From the NCBI GenBank assembly GCA_964372215.1, contig CAYJQC010000040.1:1-34660 (forward strand): 34,660 nt of DNA. The letters run 5' to 3'. This DNA is from DAIMFL01 sp964372215. GTDB taxonomy: Bacteria; Pseudomonadota; Alphaproteobacteria; Dongiales; Dongiaceae. This document shows, piece by piece, positions 7,801-16,011 of the stretch. The notes beneath the pieces were generated by a model. It saw only the letters and a list, made by a program, of their open reading frames with translations. It was not told the DNA's origin and made no database searches. Every line of letters begins with the position of its first letter. The first letter of the stretch is position 1. The position numbers were made by a program, and so were the translations under genes.

Positions 7801-9189
7801 ATGATTCGCGTGTTCCATCTTCACGTGCCGGTTTCGGCCGTGTTGCTGCTTGCGGCAGACCTGTCGCTGGCCTTCATCGTCATTTCTCTGGGATTGAATT
7901 TCAGCTACGCGTCGTTCTCGGACATCCAGGACGTCGTCAACGTGCAGTTGACGCAACGGGTCGTGTTCTCGTCGCTCATCGCCTTCTGCCTGTTCCTGAT
8001 GGGACTGCATTATCGCCGCTACATCGCCGATCTCCGGATGACGGCGGTGCGCGTGATGGCCGGGCATGCCCTGGCCTTTATGGTGTTCTCGACCATGTTC
8101 TACCTGATTCCCGGCATGCGCATCTGGTTGAGCGCCTTGCTGCCGGCGATGGGACTGAGCTTGGTCGGCACCTATCTGATCCGCCTGGCCTACGTGCGGA
8201 TCGCCGACATCCACATGTTCAAGCGTGGCGTGCTCGTGCTCGGCGCCGGCGCCCAGGCTGCAGCGATCGATGCCCTCGAGCGCTCCGGCCTGTCGGGACG
8301 GTTCCATTGCCTCGGCTATATCGGGTCGGACGACGACAATCTGCTCGGCGACAAAGTACTGCCGCCGCGCAATCGCCCGCTGGCGGACCTGGCGCAGGAA
8401 GTGGGTGCCAGCGAGATCGTCGTCGCGCTCCGGGACCGGCGCAGCAATCTGCCGGTCGACGAGCTGCTGTCCTGCCGCATGCACGGCATTCAGGTCACCC
8501 AGTTCGCGACCTTCATGGAGCGCGAGACCGGGCGGGTCGAACTCGAGGATCTCAGTCCGAGCTGGTTGATCTTTGCCGATGGGTTCTCGTCGGCATTGCG
8601 GTTCCAGCGGGTCCTCAAGCGCGGCTTCGACATCGGCAGCAGCCTGCTGTTGCTCGGCTTCACGCTGCCGGTGTCGCTGCTGGCGGCGTGCTCGATCGTC
8701 GCCTGCGATGGCGGGCCGGTATTCTATCGGCAGGAACGGGTCGGCCATCACGGCCAGGTATTTCGCCTGCTCAAGTTCCGCAGCATGCGGGTCGATGCCG
8801 AGAAGGATGGCGTGGCCCGCTGGGCGACGCGCGCCGACAGCAGGATCACCCCGGTCGGCGGCTTCCTGCGGCGCACTCGGATCGACGAGATCCCGCAGAT
8901 CTACAACGTGCTGCGCGGCGAGATGAGTTTCATCGGCCCGCGTCCGGAACGGCCGGCCATCGTCGAGCAGTTGCGCAGCGAGATTCTCTTTTATGGCTAC
9001 CGGCACGCGGTGAAGCCCGGGATCACCGGCTGGGCGCAGATCAACTACTCCTACGGCGCCTCGCTGGAGGACGCCCGCCAGAAGCTCAAGCTCGATCTCT
9101 ACTACATCAAGAACTACAGCATCGTCCTCGATCTGCTGATCCTGTTGCAGACCGTGCGTGTCGTGCTGTGGGCCCAGGGATCGCGCTGA
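7801..9189 (+). CDS. PEP-CTERM-associated polyprenyl-phosphate sugar phosphotransferase (EpsB_2-like)
   Basis: A 462-aa initiating glycosyltransferase of the WbaP/Bas family, best matching the subfamily tied to exosortase loci (TIGR03013 type). Four or five N-terminal membrane helices (residues ~10-125) are followed by a CoA-binding-like cytosolic domain (VLVLGAGAQAAAIDAL, ~140-160). The C-terminal bacterial sugar transferase domain includes GGPVFYRQERVGHHGQVFRL, LKFRSMRVDAE, LRRTRIDEIPQIYNVL, MSFIGPRPERP and KPGITGWAQINYSYG. It should transfer a sugar-1-phosphate from a nucleotide sugar to undecaprenyl phosphate at the inner membrane, the first step of exopolysaccharide assembly. AAAGG lies ten bases before the ATG. 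The tiny membrane-protein genes at 7230 and 9384 flank it. Confidence 0.92.
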   Translation: MIRVFHLHVPVSAVLLLAADLSLAFIVISLGLNFSYASFSDIQDVVNVQLTQRVVFSSLIAFCLFLMGLHYRRYIADLRMTAVRVMAGHALAFMVFSTMFYLIPGMRIWLSALLPAMGLSLVGTYLIRLAYVRIADIHMFKRGVLVLGAGAQAAAIDALERSGLSGRFHCLGYIGSDDDNLLGDKVLPPRNRPLADLAQEVGASEIVVALRDRRSNLPVDELLSCRMHGIQVTQFATFMERETGRVELEDLSPSWLIFADGFSSALRFQRVLKRGFDIGSSLLLLGFTLPVSLLAACSIVACDGGPVFYRQERVGHHGQVFRLLKFRSMRVDAEKDGVARWATRADSRITPVGGFLRRTRIDEIPQIYNVLRGEMSFIGPRPERPAIVEQLRSEILFYGYRHAVKPGITGWAQINYSYGASLEDARQKLKLDLYYIKNYSIVLDLLILLQTVRVVLWAQGSR

Positions 9190-9383
9190 GCCCGGCTCAC
9201 GCCGAAACAGCGGGCGCAGGGCTACTCCATTCCTTCACCCGAGCACGCCTGTGCCGGACGCCAATCCTCGGCACGTCATCGACCGCTGGCGCCGGCAGGG
9301 CGCAACTCGCCGCCGACACGCCCGGAGCGAATTCGCCGCGGTGTGCCGCGCCGGTCAGTGCCGTTCGCCAGCCCGCGGACCGG

Positions 9384-9512
9384 TCAGCCGAGAATGGCCA
9401 CCAGACCGAGCCCCCACAACGCCAGCGAAACGCCGAACACGACGAATACTACTCTGCGTGGCGACCAATGACCCTGATGCTGGAGTCGAAGGTCGCCACT
9501 TGATGGTTTCAT
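9384..9512 (-). CDS. Tiny membrane protein (42 aa), motif partner of the 7230 protein
   Basis: A 43-codon ORF on the minus strand whose product has a polar N-terminus, a PRR basic flank and one hydrophobic helix (VVFVVFGVSLALWGLGLVAI) ending in LG-stop. The G-x-S-x-A-x-W core matches the 58-aa protein encoded before the sugar transferase. The ribosome site is weak (AAGAAA overlaps the start region). A consensus TTGACA (minus strand, 9578-9583) lies about 66 bases upstream in an AT-rich stretch, which fits an independent promoter. No function is known. Confidence 0.45.
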   Translation of the reverse strand: MKPSSGDLRLQHQGHWSPRRVVFVVFGVSLALWGLGLVAILG

Positions 9513-9577
9513 CATTTCTTATACGACCGTGAGTTCATCCCCCTAAACACTACAATTTGGTGATTGTTTCGGTTTTT

Positions 9578-9583
9578 TGTCAA
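9578..9583 (-). promoter_or_regulatory. Consensus -35 hexamer in the AT-rich gap 9513-9795
   Basis: TTGACA on the minus strand, followed 17-19 bases later by A/T-rich sequence (CAAATT), would drive the tiny gene at 9384. The rest of this gap carries no ORF I can support. The -10 match is poor, so only the -35 is confident as a pattern. Confidence 0.35.
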
Positions 9584-9786
9584 CATGTCGGATTTCTAGT
9601 CCGACCCGCAAAAACCTCGCGGGGTCATGCCCGAACAACATATGGCCCTGGCCGTCCCGGCGCGGCGGCAAGCCGCCGTCTGCCAGCCACCCCCTGACGC
9701 CGCGCCGCAACCGGCGCCTCGGCCGGCTTAACCGCTCTTTAGCCATGCCGGCCTAGGGTTTCGCCGATGCGCAAATCATCGAAGCG

Positions 9787-11010
9787 GTGACGGCGATGTC
9801 GACCGGAGCGCTTCCGGCCGGAACGAACGCGGAACGGACACGCCGGGCGCGGGCCGAAATCGCGCCCTGGCGCCTGCCATGGCGCATGGTCACGCTGATC
9901 GCCACGCGCAATCTGCTGCACGACCGAACCCGGCTGGCCGCGACCCTGGTCGGGCTGGTCTTCGCCATCGTGCTGATCAACCTGCAGACCGGGCTCCTGC
10001 TCGGGTTCCTCGACACCACCGCCGCCCTGGTCAGCCATTCGCGGGCCGATCTGTGGATCGCCGCCGCCGGCACCCGCAACGTCGACCAGTCGATCCCGCT
10101 CGCCGAGCGTAAGTTGTACCAGGCGCTGGCGGCCCCCGGCGTGCGCTCGGCCGAGCGCTACAGCGTGGAGATGGCGCTGTTGAAGCGCCCCGACGGCGGC
10201 AGCGAAGGCGTGCTGGTGGTCGGCTTCGAGGTCGATGGCGGCCTCGGCGGACCCTGGAACGTCGTCGCCGGCGAGATGGCGGACCTGCGGGTTCCCTACA
10301 CCATCATGGTCGACGAGCTGTACCGCGGGAAGCTGGGGATCCGCGAGCTCGGCGACGTGGTCGAGATCAACGGCTATCGCGCCAAGGTCGTGGGCTTTAC
10401 CCGTGGCATCCGCTCGTTCACCCAGGCGCCCTATGTCTTCACCTCGTTCGAGAACTCCCTGGATTACGCGCGGCTGCACCAGGACGAGACCAAGTACGTC
10501 CTGGTCGACATCGACGATCGCGTGGATCCGGCCTGGGTGCGCGCCGGAATCGCCGCGCGGCTGCAGGACGTCGACATCCATTCGACCGACGAGTTCGCGA
10601 TCGCGACCCAGTCCTACTGGATGATCACCACGGGCGCCGGCGCCGCCTTGCTGGCGTCGGCGGTGCTCGGCCTGTTCGTCGGCGTCGTCATCGTCAGCCA
10701 GACGCTGTACGCCACTACGATCGACCATCTGCCCGAGTACGCGACGCTACGCGCCATGGGGGCTGACCGCCGCTATCTGCACGGAATCATCCTGCGGCAG
10801 GCGGTGATCAGCGCGCTTCTGGGCTATGGCATCGCGCTCGCCGTCAGCCTCGCCATCGTCCATCTGGTGCGGGGCGGCGGGCCCGCCGTGCTGCTGCCCT
10901 GGCAGGTCATCGTCACCATGCTGGCGGTCACCGTCGTCATGTGCTGCCTCGCCGCCATCGTGTCGATCCGCAAGGTGATGCGCATCGACCCGGGTTCGGT
11001 GTTCCGATGA
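9787..11010 (+). CDS. ABC transporter permease, DevC/MacB-like
   Basis: A 407-aa FtsX-type permease closest in layout to heterocyst glycolipid exporter DevC. Helix 1 (residues ~50-75, LAATLVGLVFAIVLINLQTG) is followed by a ~200-residue extracytoplasmic MacB-like domain containing the family segment HSRADLWIAA. Three C-terminal helices lie at about 280-400. The start is ambiguous between GTG 9787 and ATG 9796; neither has a strong Shine-Dalgarno. Its stop overlaps the ATPase start (ATGA), so the two are translationally coupled. With the following ATPase and membrane-fusion gene it forms a complete inner-membrane DevBCA-type efflux module. Its substrate may be a lipid or glycolipid tied to the surrounding envelope genes (inference). 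Confidence 0.85.
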   Translation: MTAMSTGALPAGTNAERTRRARAEIAPWRLPWRMVTLIATRNLLHDRTRLAATLVGLVFAIVLINLQTGLLLGFLDTTAALVSHSRADLWIAAAGTRNVDQSIPLAERKLYQALAAPGVRSAERYSVEMALLKRPDGGSEGVLVVGFEVDGGLGGPWNVVAGEMADLRVPYTIMVDELYRGKLGIRELGDVVEINGYRAKVVGFTRGIRSFTQAPYVFTSFENSLDYARLHQDETKYVLVDIDDRVDPAWVRAGIAARLQDVDIHSTDEFAIATQSYWMITTGAGAALLASAVLGLFVGVVIVSQTLYATTIDHLPEYATLRAMGADRRYLHGIILRQAVISALLGYGIALAVSLAIVHLVRGGGPAVLLPWQVIVTMLAVTVVMCCLAAIVSIRKVMRIDPGSVFR

Positions 11011-11804
11011 TCGCCGCCGCGGCGTTCCCGGCCGGCGCCGCGCGCGTCGGCGTGTTCGGCGAGACCACGGTGGCGCTGCAGGGCATCGGCAAGACCTACA
11101 GCGCCGGCGACCGCCCGTTCGTCGCGCTTCGCCCGCTCGATCTCGCGTTGCGCGCCGGCGAGCTGACGCTGCTGGTCGGCCCGTCCGGCAGCGGCAAGAG
11201 CACGCTGCTGTCGATCGTCGGCTGCCTGCTGCGCCCGAGCCTCGGCCGCCTGATGATCGGCGGTGTCGACGTCGCTGCGCTCTCGGAGTCCGAACGGGCG
11301 CGGCTGCGGCGCCATCGCCTCGGCTTCGTGTTCCAGAGCCACAATCTGTTCCCCAATCTGACGGCGACCGAGAACGTCGAGGTCGGGCTGGACCTGAAGG
11401 CGGTGCGTCGTGCCCACCAGCCTGCGACCAGCAGGGCGCTGCTGGAACGGGTCGGCATCGCGGAACTCGCCGGGCGGTTCCCGTCGAAGCTGAGCGGCGG
11501 CCAGTGTCAGCGCGTGGCGATCGCGCGCGCCCTGGCCGGGGCGCCCGATCTGGTGCTGGCGGACGAGCCGACCGCGGCGCTCGACTGGGCCGCCGGCCGC
11601 GGCATCTTCGAACTGCTGCAGGATCTGGCGCGGCGCGAGGGACGCACCGTGCTGATCGTCACCCACGACCATCGCGCGCTGCCCTTCGCCGACCGCATCA
11701 TCAGGCTGGAGGACGGCGAGGTGAAGGACGACCTGATGACGGCCGGCCGGATCCCGCTGGCGGACGCCCCGCGCGCCGGCGCATCCGCCCCGGCGAGCGC
11801 TTGA
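11007..11804 (+). CDS. ABC transporter ATPase, DevA/LolD/MacB-like
   Basis: A 265-aa nucleotide-binding subunit. Walker A is GPSGSGKST (~residue 58), the Q-loop FVFQSHNLFPNLTATENVEVGL, the signature LSGGQCQRVAIARAL, Walker B LVLADEPTAALD, and the H-switch VTHDH. The insert and signature style belongs to the MacB/LolD/DevA group. The D-loop region reads TAALDWAAGRG. ATG overlaps the permease stop as ATGA. The C-terminal 30 residues are Ala/Pro rich. It energises the DevC-like permease and ends 12 bases before the membrane-fusion protein gene. Confidence 0.92.
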   Translation: MIAAAAFPAGAARVGVFGETTVALQGIGKTYSAGDRPFVALRPLDLALRAGELTLLVGPSGSGKSTLLSIVGCLLRPSLGRLMIGGVDVAALSESERARLRRHRLGFVFQSHNLFPNLTATENVEVGLDLKAVRRAHQPATSRALLERVGIAELAGRFPSKLSGGQCQRVAIARALAGAPDLVLADEPTAALDWAAGRGIFELLQDLARREGRTVLIVTHDHRALPFADRIIRLEDGEVKDDLMTAGRIPLADAPRAGASAPASA

Positions 11805-11816
11805 GGAGATCGACCG

Positions 11817-12866
11817 ATGGTCCGCTGGTTCGGCTTGCTGCTGCTCACCGCGATCGCGGTGGTCGGCTTCGTGTTCATGAGCAACAGCCGGACCAACTCG
11901 GCATCGGTCGACATCATGCTGACCACGCCGGAAGGCGACAGCGTGGTGGTGGCGGCGCCGGGCTGGGTCGAGCCGCGTTCCGAGGAAATCCGCCTCAGCG
12001 CGTCGCTGTCGGGCCGCCTGCAGGTCGTGTCGGTCGACGAAGGCGACCAGGTCAGCGCCGGCCAGATCGTCGCCAACACCGAGAATGCCGAACTGGTGGC
12101 AGCGCTGGCGCGGGCCGAGGCCACGCTGCGCCGGCGCCAGGCCGAGCTCGAGCGTCTGCAGAACGGCGCGCGCGGCGAGGAACGGGCCGAGGCGGCGGCG
12201 GCCGTGCGCGAGACCGCCGCGGCCTTGCGCACCGCGCAGACGGTGATGGAGCGTCGCCGCAGTCTGCTCGATCAGAAGATCGTCGCGCGCGAGCAGTTCG
12301 ACGAGGCGGAACGCGAGTTCCTGATGGCGCGCGCGCGCCACGAGGCGGAGATCCAGCGTCAGGCGCTGATCGACGAGCCGCCGCGCGCCGAGGACGTGGC
12401 CATCGCCGAAGCCGAGCTGGCCTACGCCCGGGCTGCCGGCGACGAGGCGCGGGCGATGCTGGAGAAATCCCTGGTGCGCAGCCCGATCGACGGCGTGGTG
12501 CTGCGCAAGTATCGGCACAGCGGGGAGACCGTCCTGACCAGCGTGGAGATGCCGATCGTCACGGTCGGCGACGTGTCGCGGCTGAATGTCCGGGCCGATG
12601 TCGACGAGCGTGACATCGCCCGGGTGAGCCTCGGCCAGCGCGTCTATGTCAGCGCGGCCGCGTTCGGCGACGAGCGCTTCTGGGGCACGGTGATCGAGCT
12701 CGGCCGGGTGCTCGGCCGCAAGACCCGGCGGACCGACGAGCCGAAGGAACGGACCGATACCAAGATCCTGGAAGTGCTGATCGAGCTCGACCGGGCGGAC
12801 CGGCTGCTCCCCGGCCTGCGCGTCGACACCTACTTCGTCGAACTCGAGGCGCCGCCGGCCGGCTGA
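11817..12866 (+). CDS. HlyD/DevB-type periplasmic membrane fusion protein
   Basis: A 349-aa adaptor. One N-terminal membrane anchor (WFGLLLLTAIAVVGFVFM) is followed by a biotinyl-lipoyl-like half (APGWVEPRSEEIRLSASLSG). A long alpha-helical hairpin covers residues ~95-205, rich in Ala, Glu and Arg. The second lipoyl half (LVRSPIDGVVLRKYRHSGE) and a beta-barrel domain with DVDERDIARVSLGQRV follow. GAGGAG stands eight bases before the ATG. It links the DevC-like permease to an outer-membrane TolC-type channel, which is not encoded here. It is convergent with wecB at a 12-base gap. Confidence 0.9.
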   Translation: MVRWFGLLLLTAIAVVGFVFMSNSRTNSASVDIMLTTPEGDSVVVAAPGWVEPRSEEIRLSASLSGRLQVVSVDEGDQVSAGQIVANTENAELVAALARAEATLRRRQAELERLQNGARGEERAEAAAAVRETAAALRTAQTVMERRRSLLDQKIVAREQFDEAEREFLMARARHEAEIQRQALIDEPPRAEDVAIAEAELAYARAAGDEARAMLEKSLVRSPIDGVVLRKYRHSGETVLTSVEMPIVTVGDVSRLNVRADVDERDIARVSLGQRVYVSAAAFGDERFWGTVIELGRVLGRKTRRTDEPKERTDTKILEVLIELDRADRLLPGLRVDTYFVELEAPPAG

Positions 12867-12878
12867 GCCGCGGCGGTC

Positions 12879-14000
12879 CTAGACTTCCGCCCTGACGATC
12901 CCGAGCGCCTGCTCGAGACTGGCGGCGACGCGGCCGGCGGTCCGGCCGTCCCAGAGTTCGGGTCGGCTGCCGGTCGGCCAGCCTCCGGCCAGCACGGTGT
13001 CGACCGCGCCTTCGAGCTGATCGACGCGGATCAGGCGATTGCTGCCCTGTTGCACGGTGATCGGGCGCTCGGTGGTGTCGCGTACGGTCAGGCAGGGAAT
13101 CCCGAGATAGGTGGTTTCCTCCTGCACGCCGCCGGAATCGGTGACGATGAGGCTGGCGCCCTGCACCAGGCTCATGAACGCGACGTATCCCATCGGACGG
13201 GTCAGCGTGATGCCGGCGGCGGCTTCGAGCCGGTCCAGGAGCCCGAAGCTCTCGAGCCGCGCACGGGTGCGCGGGTGGGTCGGGAACACCAGCGGCAGCC
13301 GGCGCGAGATCTGCGCCAGGCTGTCGACCACCTTGGCCAGCGTCGGCTTGTCGTCGACATTGGCCGGGCGATGCATGGTCACCACGCCGTAGTTCCGGCC
13401 GTCGAGGCCGAGGTTCGCGGCAGTCCGCTGCGCCTCGATGCGCGCGCGCAGCATCTCGAAGCTGTCCAGCATGATGTTGCCGACGCGCACGATCTTCTCG
13501 GCCGCCACGCCCTCGTGCCGGAGATTCTCGTCGGCGTCGGGCGACGGCGTCCACAGCAGGTCGCTGATCGAGTCGGTGAGCAGCCGGTTGATCTCTTCCG
13601 GCATCGTCATGTCGCGCGAGCGCAGGCCGGCCTCGAGATGCGCCACCTTGAGGCACAGCTTCTTGGCGGCGATGGTGCAGGCCATGGTCGAGTTGACGTC
13701 GCCGACCACCACCACCCAGTCCGGGCGCTGCTCCACGCAGACCTTCTCGTAGGCGATCATCACCCGCGCCGTCTGCTCGGCGTGGCTGCCGCTGCCGACA
13801 CCGAGATGGATGTCCGGCTCCGGAAGCTGCAGGTCCTCGAAAAAGGTCACCGACATCTCGGGGTCATAGTGTTGCCCGGTGTGCACGAGGACCGGCCGGC
13901 ACCAGCCATGGCGCCGCAATTCGTGATACAGCGGCGCGACCTTCATGAAATTGGGCCGCGCGCCGGCGATCAGGTGAACGCTTCGGGGGGGGGCGCTCAT
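12879..14000 (-). CDS. wecB: Non-hydrolysing UDP-N-acetylglucosamine 2-epimerase
   Basis: A 373-aa GT-B fold epimerase that converts UDP-GlcNAc to UDP-ManNAc. Family segments are AGARPNFMKVAPLYHEL, HTGQHYDPEMS, VVGDVNSTMAC, HLEAGLRSRDMTMPEEINR, TMHRPANVD and VTDSGGVQEETTYLGIPCLTVRDTTERP. All the expected catalytic Asp, Glu and His positions appear intact. It supplies ManNAc-type nucleotide sugar for the surface glycan. An 84-codon ORF upstream overlaps its ATG as ATGA but has no protein-like character. The gene is divergent from the HPr-rel-A operon across a 473-base regulatory gap. Confidence 0.93.
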   Translation of the reverse strand: MSAPPRSVHLIAGARPNFMKVAPLYHELRRHGWCRPVLVHTGQHYDPEMSVTFFEDLQLPEPDIHLGVGSGSHAEQTARVMIAYEKVCVEQRPDWVVVVGDVNSTMACTIAAKKLCLKVAHLEAGLRSRDMTMPEEINRLLTDSISDLLWTPSPDADENLRHEGVAAEKIVRVGNIMLDSFEMLRARIEAQRTAANLGLDGRNYGVVTMHRPANVDDKPTLAKVVDSLAQISRRLPLVFPTHPRTRARLESFGLLDRLEAAAGITLTRPMGYVAFMSLVQGASLIVTDSGGVQEETTYLGIPCLTVRDTTERPITVQQGSNRLIRVDQLEGAVDTVLAGGWPTGSRPELWDGRTAGRVAASLEQALGIVRAEV

Positions 14001-14329
14001 GAGCGCGCCGGCCGGTCGAACTGTGGCGCGCCGTCACGCCTGGCCGGCGACACGTCGACTTCGCCGCCAGAGAATCGAAGAACTCGAGGCAGGCAGTGCG
14101 CCATGTCGGCCGCCGGTCCGGAAGTCGCTGGACAGCGCTCGCCGTGTCGGTAGATATGAATGGTCCGTTGCCCCGGTCGCTTCAAGGAAATGCGCGTGCG
14201 GGGGAAACCAACCGCCCCGCCTGGAGAATCCATTACTCCATTGTTAACCATGTTCTGTCGCCTTGAGCTTAATCAATCTTGGAGGCGTTTCGAGTATCAC
14301 ATCAGCGTATGATGACAACATTGTTAAGT

Positions 14330-14343
14330 GTGACCGCTGTCAC
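14330..14343. promoter_or_regulatory. Inverted repeat in the 473-base gap between wecB and the HPr-rel-A operon
   Basis: GTGAC-CGCT-GTCAC, a 5-bp perfect inverted repeat about 44 bases upstream of the predicted -35 of the 14474 gene. The surrounding 14220-14420 is the most AT-rich stretch of the region, with GTTAAC and ATTGTTAA runs, as expected for a shared divergent control region. Nothing coding is supported between 14001 and 14473. Confidence 0.35.
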
Positions 14344-14386
14344 TTCGATCGAGGGCAAAATCTGCTCTGTGGAACCATCGGTATTG

Positions 14387-14415
14387 TTGACGTGAGCACG
14401 TGAAACTTCTAGCAT
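14387..14415 (+). promoter_or_regulatory. Sigma-70 type promoter of the HPr-rel-A operon
   Basis: TTGACG (14387-14392), a 17-base spacer and TAGCAT (14410-14415). The start would fall near 14422, leaving a leader of about 50 bases before the 78-aa gene. It is the best promoter match in the gap. Confidence 0.55.
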
Positions 14416-14473
14416 ATCCCCCGATGGGAGGCAGCGGCCGTCGGCTGGCTGCCCGCTTCGATTGGGCTAAGGT

Positions 14474-14710
14474 ATGGACCCTCACACCGTCAAAGATGAC
14501 GCCGGCAGCAACGCTCCGAAGAATCCGGGGCGGCGGCTGATATTGAAGGGCGGCGCCGTGGCCGGCCCGCTGGTGTTGACGCTGCGTGGCGGTACAGGCG
14601 GCTGGATCGGGTCCGGGACGCGATGCAATTTCGACAAGTGGGGCAAGCAGATCCAGACCAAGGATCTGTCGGTCGCCTGCAAGGCCTCGCTCGGGCTCAA
14701 GAACATCTAG
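14474..14710 (+). CDS. 78-aa Tat-like small protein, candidate substrate of the HPr-rel-A module
   Basis: A short protein in three parts. First comes a polar N-terminus of about 20 residues. Then a twin-arginine-like hydrophobic segment (GRRLILKGGAVAGPLVLTL), a pattern seen in other small proteins with Tat-type leaders. The tail of about 40 residues has Gly-rich turns (GGTGGWIGSG), two cysteines (C49, C69), and Ser/Thr-containing KDLSVACKASLGLKNI. No conserved enzyme domain is present. It is the first gene after a good promoter and lies 48 bases before the PqqD-like gene. I infer it is a modified or exported substrate of the PqqD-like/kinase pair, but only position and size support that. The ribosome site is poor (TAAGG is almost adjacent to the ATG). 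Confidence 0.6.
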   Translation: MDPHTVKDDAGSNAPKNPGRRLILKGGAVAGPLVLTLRGGTGGWIGSGTRCNFDKWGKQIQTKDLSVACKASLGLKNI

Positions 14711-14758
14711 GACTCCGGCGATGGGCTGCGGGCAATTGAGCCGCGGGCCGCGTGGGGC

Positions 14759-15064
14759 ATGACCGCTGGTTCGGAGCATTGGCTCGCTCCCGCCCCTCAT
14801 GAACTCTTGTGGATGGAAGACCTGGACCGGGCCGTGGTCTATGACCGCCGCTCCCGGCAGACCCATGTCCTCAATCCGACGGCCGCGGCGGCACTGAAGC
14901 TCCTGATCGAAGCGACGCCGCGTGCGCCCCTGGATGCGGCCGCGCTGGGCCGGACCATCGCGGCGCTCGATCCGCCGGCCGGTGGCGACGCGGCGGCGCA
15001 GCTGGCCGACGAAATCCTGAATACGTTCGATGCCCTGGGTCTGATCGAGCCGGCAGGGTCGTGA
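14759..15064 (+). CDS. PqqD-like protein, HPr-rel-A system type
   Basis: A 101-aa small winged-helix protein of the PqqD superfamily, whose members bind the leader of a peptide and present it to a modifying enzyme (RiPP recognition element). Characteristic segments are WMEDLDRAVVYDRRSRQTHVLNPTAAAALKLL, the beta-hairpin plus helix typical of PqqD, and a C-terminal helix EILNTFDALGLIEPAG. It matches what I know as the PqqD family protein of the HPr-rel-A system. The stop TGA overlaps the GTG start of the kinase (GTGA), implying coupled translation and a stoichiometric partnership. Confidence 0.82.
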   Translation: MTAGSEHWLAPAPHELLWMEDLDRAVVYDRRSRQTHVLNPTAAAALKLLIEATPRAPLDAAALGRTIAALDPPAGGDAAAQLADEILNTFDALGLIEPAGS

Positions 15065-16011
15065 ACGCCGGCGATCTGTCCTTTGCCGAGTTCGACCGGG
15101 CGCTGCGCAGCGCCGGCCTCGTCATGGCCTTCGGCCCGTTCGCGGTCCGGCTCAAGGTCCGCGAGCCGGCATTGGCGCGCGCGCTCCACCAGCTCTACGC
15201 CGACTATCCGCTCGCCGATACCGACAGAGTCGCGCAGTTCTGCGAAGTCGCGGTGCTGTCGGAGCGGCACTGGCGCGGCGGTTTCCGGCGCGGCTTCGCG
15301 ATCTATTCCGACCGGCAGCTCCATGGCCGCAGCCTCGACCTGCCGATCGCGCTGCCGTCGCTCGAGTGGACGATCAACTGGATCGTCGCCACCACGGCGC
15401 ATCGCTATGTCATGATTCACGCCGCGGCGGTCGAGCGCGACGGGCTGGCGCTGCTGATGCCGGGCGACCCGGGTTCCGGCAAGAGCACGCTGTGCGCGGC
15501 GCTGATCGGCCGCGGCTGGCGCCTGCTGTCCGACGAGTTCGGGCTGCTGCGGCCCGAGGACGGTCTGCTGGTGCCGATGCCGCGCCCGATCTCGCTCAAG
15601 AACCAGTCGATCGAATTGATCCGCGGCGCCACGCCGGGCATGCGCTTCAGCGCGGTGATCGGCGGCACGCCCAAGGGCAATGTCACGCTCGCGGCGCCGC
15701 CGCCGGTCGACATCCGCCGGCAGCACGAGCCGGCGCGGCCGCGCTGGATCGTCTTTCCCGCTTGGCGCCAGGACCAAGCCGCGCCGACCCTGCAGCCCCT
15801 GACGGCGACCGAAGCCTTCGTCGAGATCAACGACAATGCAATCAACTACGAGATCGCCGGCGAGGCGGGATTCAGGGCGGTGCGTGGCCTCGCCGAAACC
15901 TGCGCCGCCTATCGCCTGAGTTTCGGCAGCCTGGAGCAGGGGCTGCAGGCCATCGACTCACTCGAGGCGGAGGCCGCCCCCCGGCCCGCGGCGATCGCCG
16001 ATGCCTCCTGA
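15061..16011 (+). CDS. HprK-related kinase A (HPr-rel-A system)
   Basis: A 316-aa protein with an HPr kinase/phosphorylase-like C-terminal half. Walker A is GDPGSGKST (residues 135-143), preceded by the family segment VMIHAAAVER with H120, and followed by the acidic LLSDEF (D158/E159) corresponding to the HprK acidic pair. Residues 1-115 replace the HprK N-domain and are specific to this subfamily. No HPr, PTS enzyme or carbon-control gene is nearby, so the target is unlikely to be HPr. Related HprK-like enzymes in lasso-peptide clusters phosphorylate a serine on the peptide, which makes the 78-aa neighbour a reasonable target (inference). GTG start, coupled to the PqqD-like gene. It overlaps the next gene by 11 bases. 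Confidence 0.85.
   Translation: MNAGDLSFAEFDRALRSAGLVMAFGPFAVRLKVREPALARALHQLYADYPLADTDRVAQFCEVAVLSERHWRGGFRRGFAIYSDRQLHGRSLDLPIALPSLEWTINWIVATTAHRYVMIHAAAVERDGLALLMPGDPGSGKSTLCAALIGRGWRLLSDEFGLLRPEDGLLVPMPRPISLKNQSIELIRGATPGMRFSAVIGGTPKGNVTLAAPPPVDIRRQHEPARPRWIVFPAWRQDQAAPTLQPLTATEAFVEINDNAINYEIAGEAGFRAVRGLAETCAAYRLSFGSLEQGLQAIDSLEAEAAPRPAAIADAS

Noticed and set aside
10824..12518. 564-codon open frame antisense to the exporter genes
   Set aside because: It is an Arg/Ala/Gln-rich shadow of the DevA-like and DevB-like genes, which have clear motifs on the other strand.
13997..14251. 84-codon ORF overlapping the wecB start as ATGA
   Set aside because: The overlap is tempting, but there is no ribosome site, hydrophobic pattern or family resemblance, and the region is AT-rich control DNA between divergent operons.
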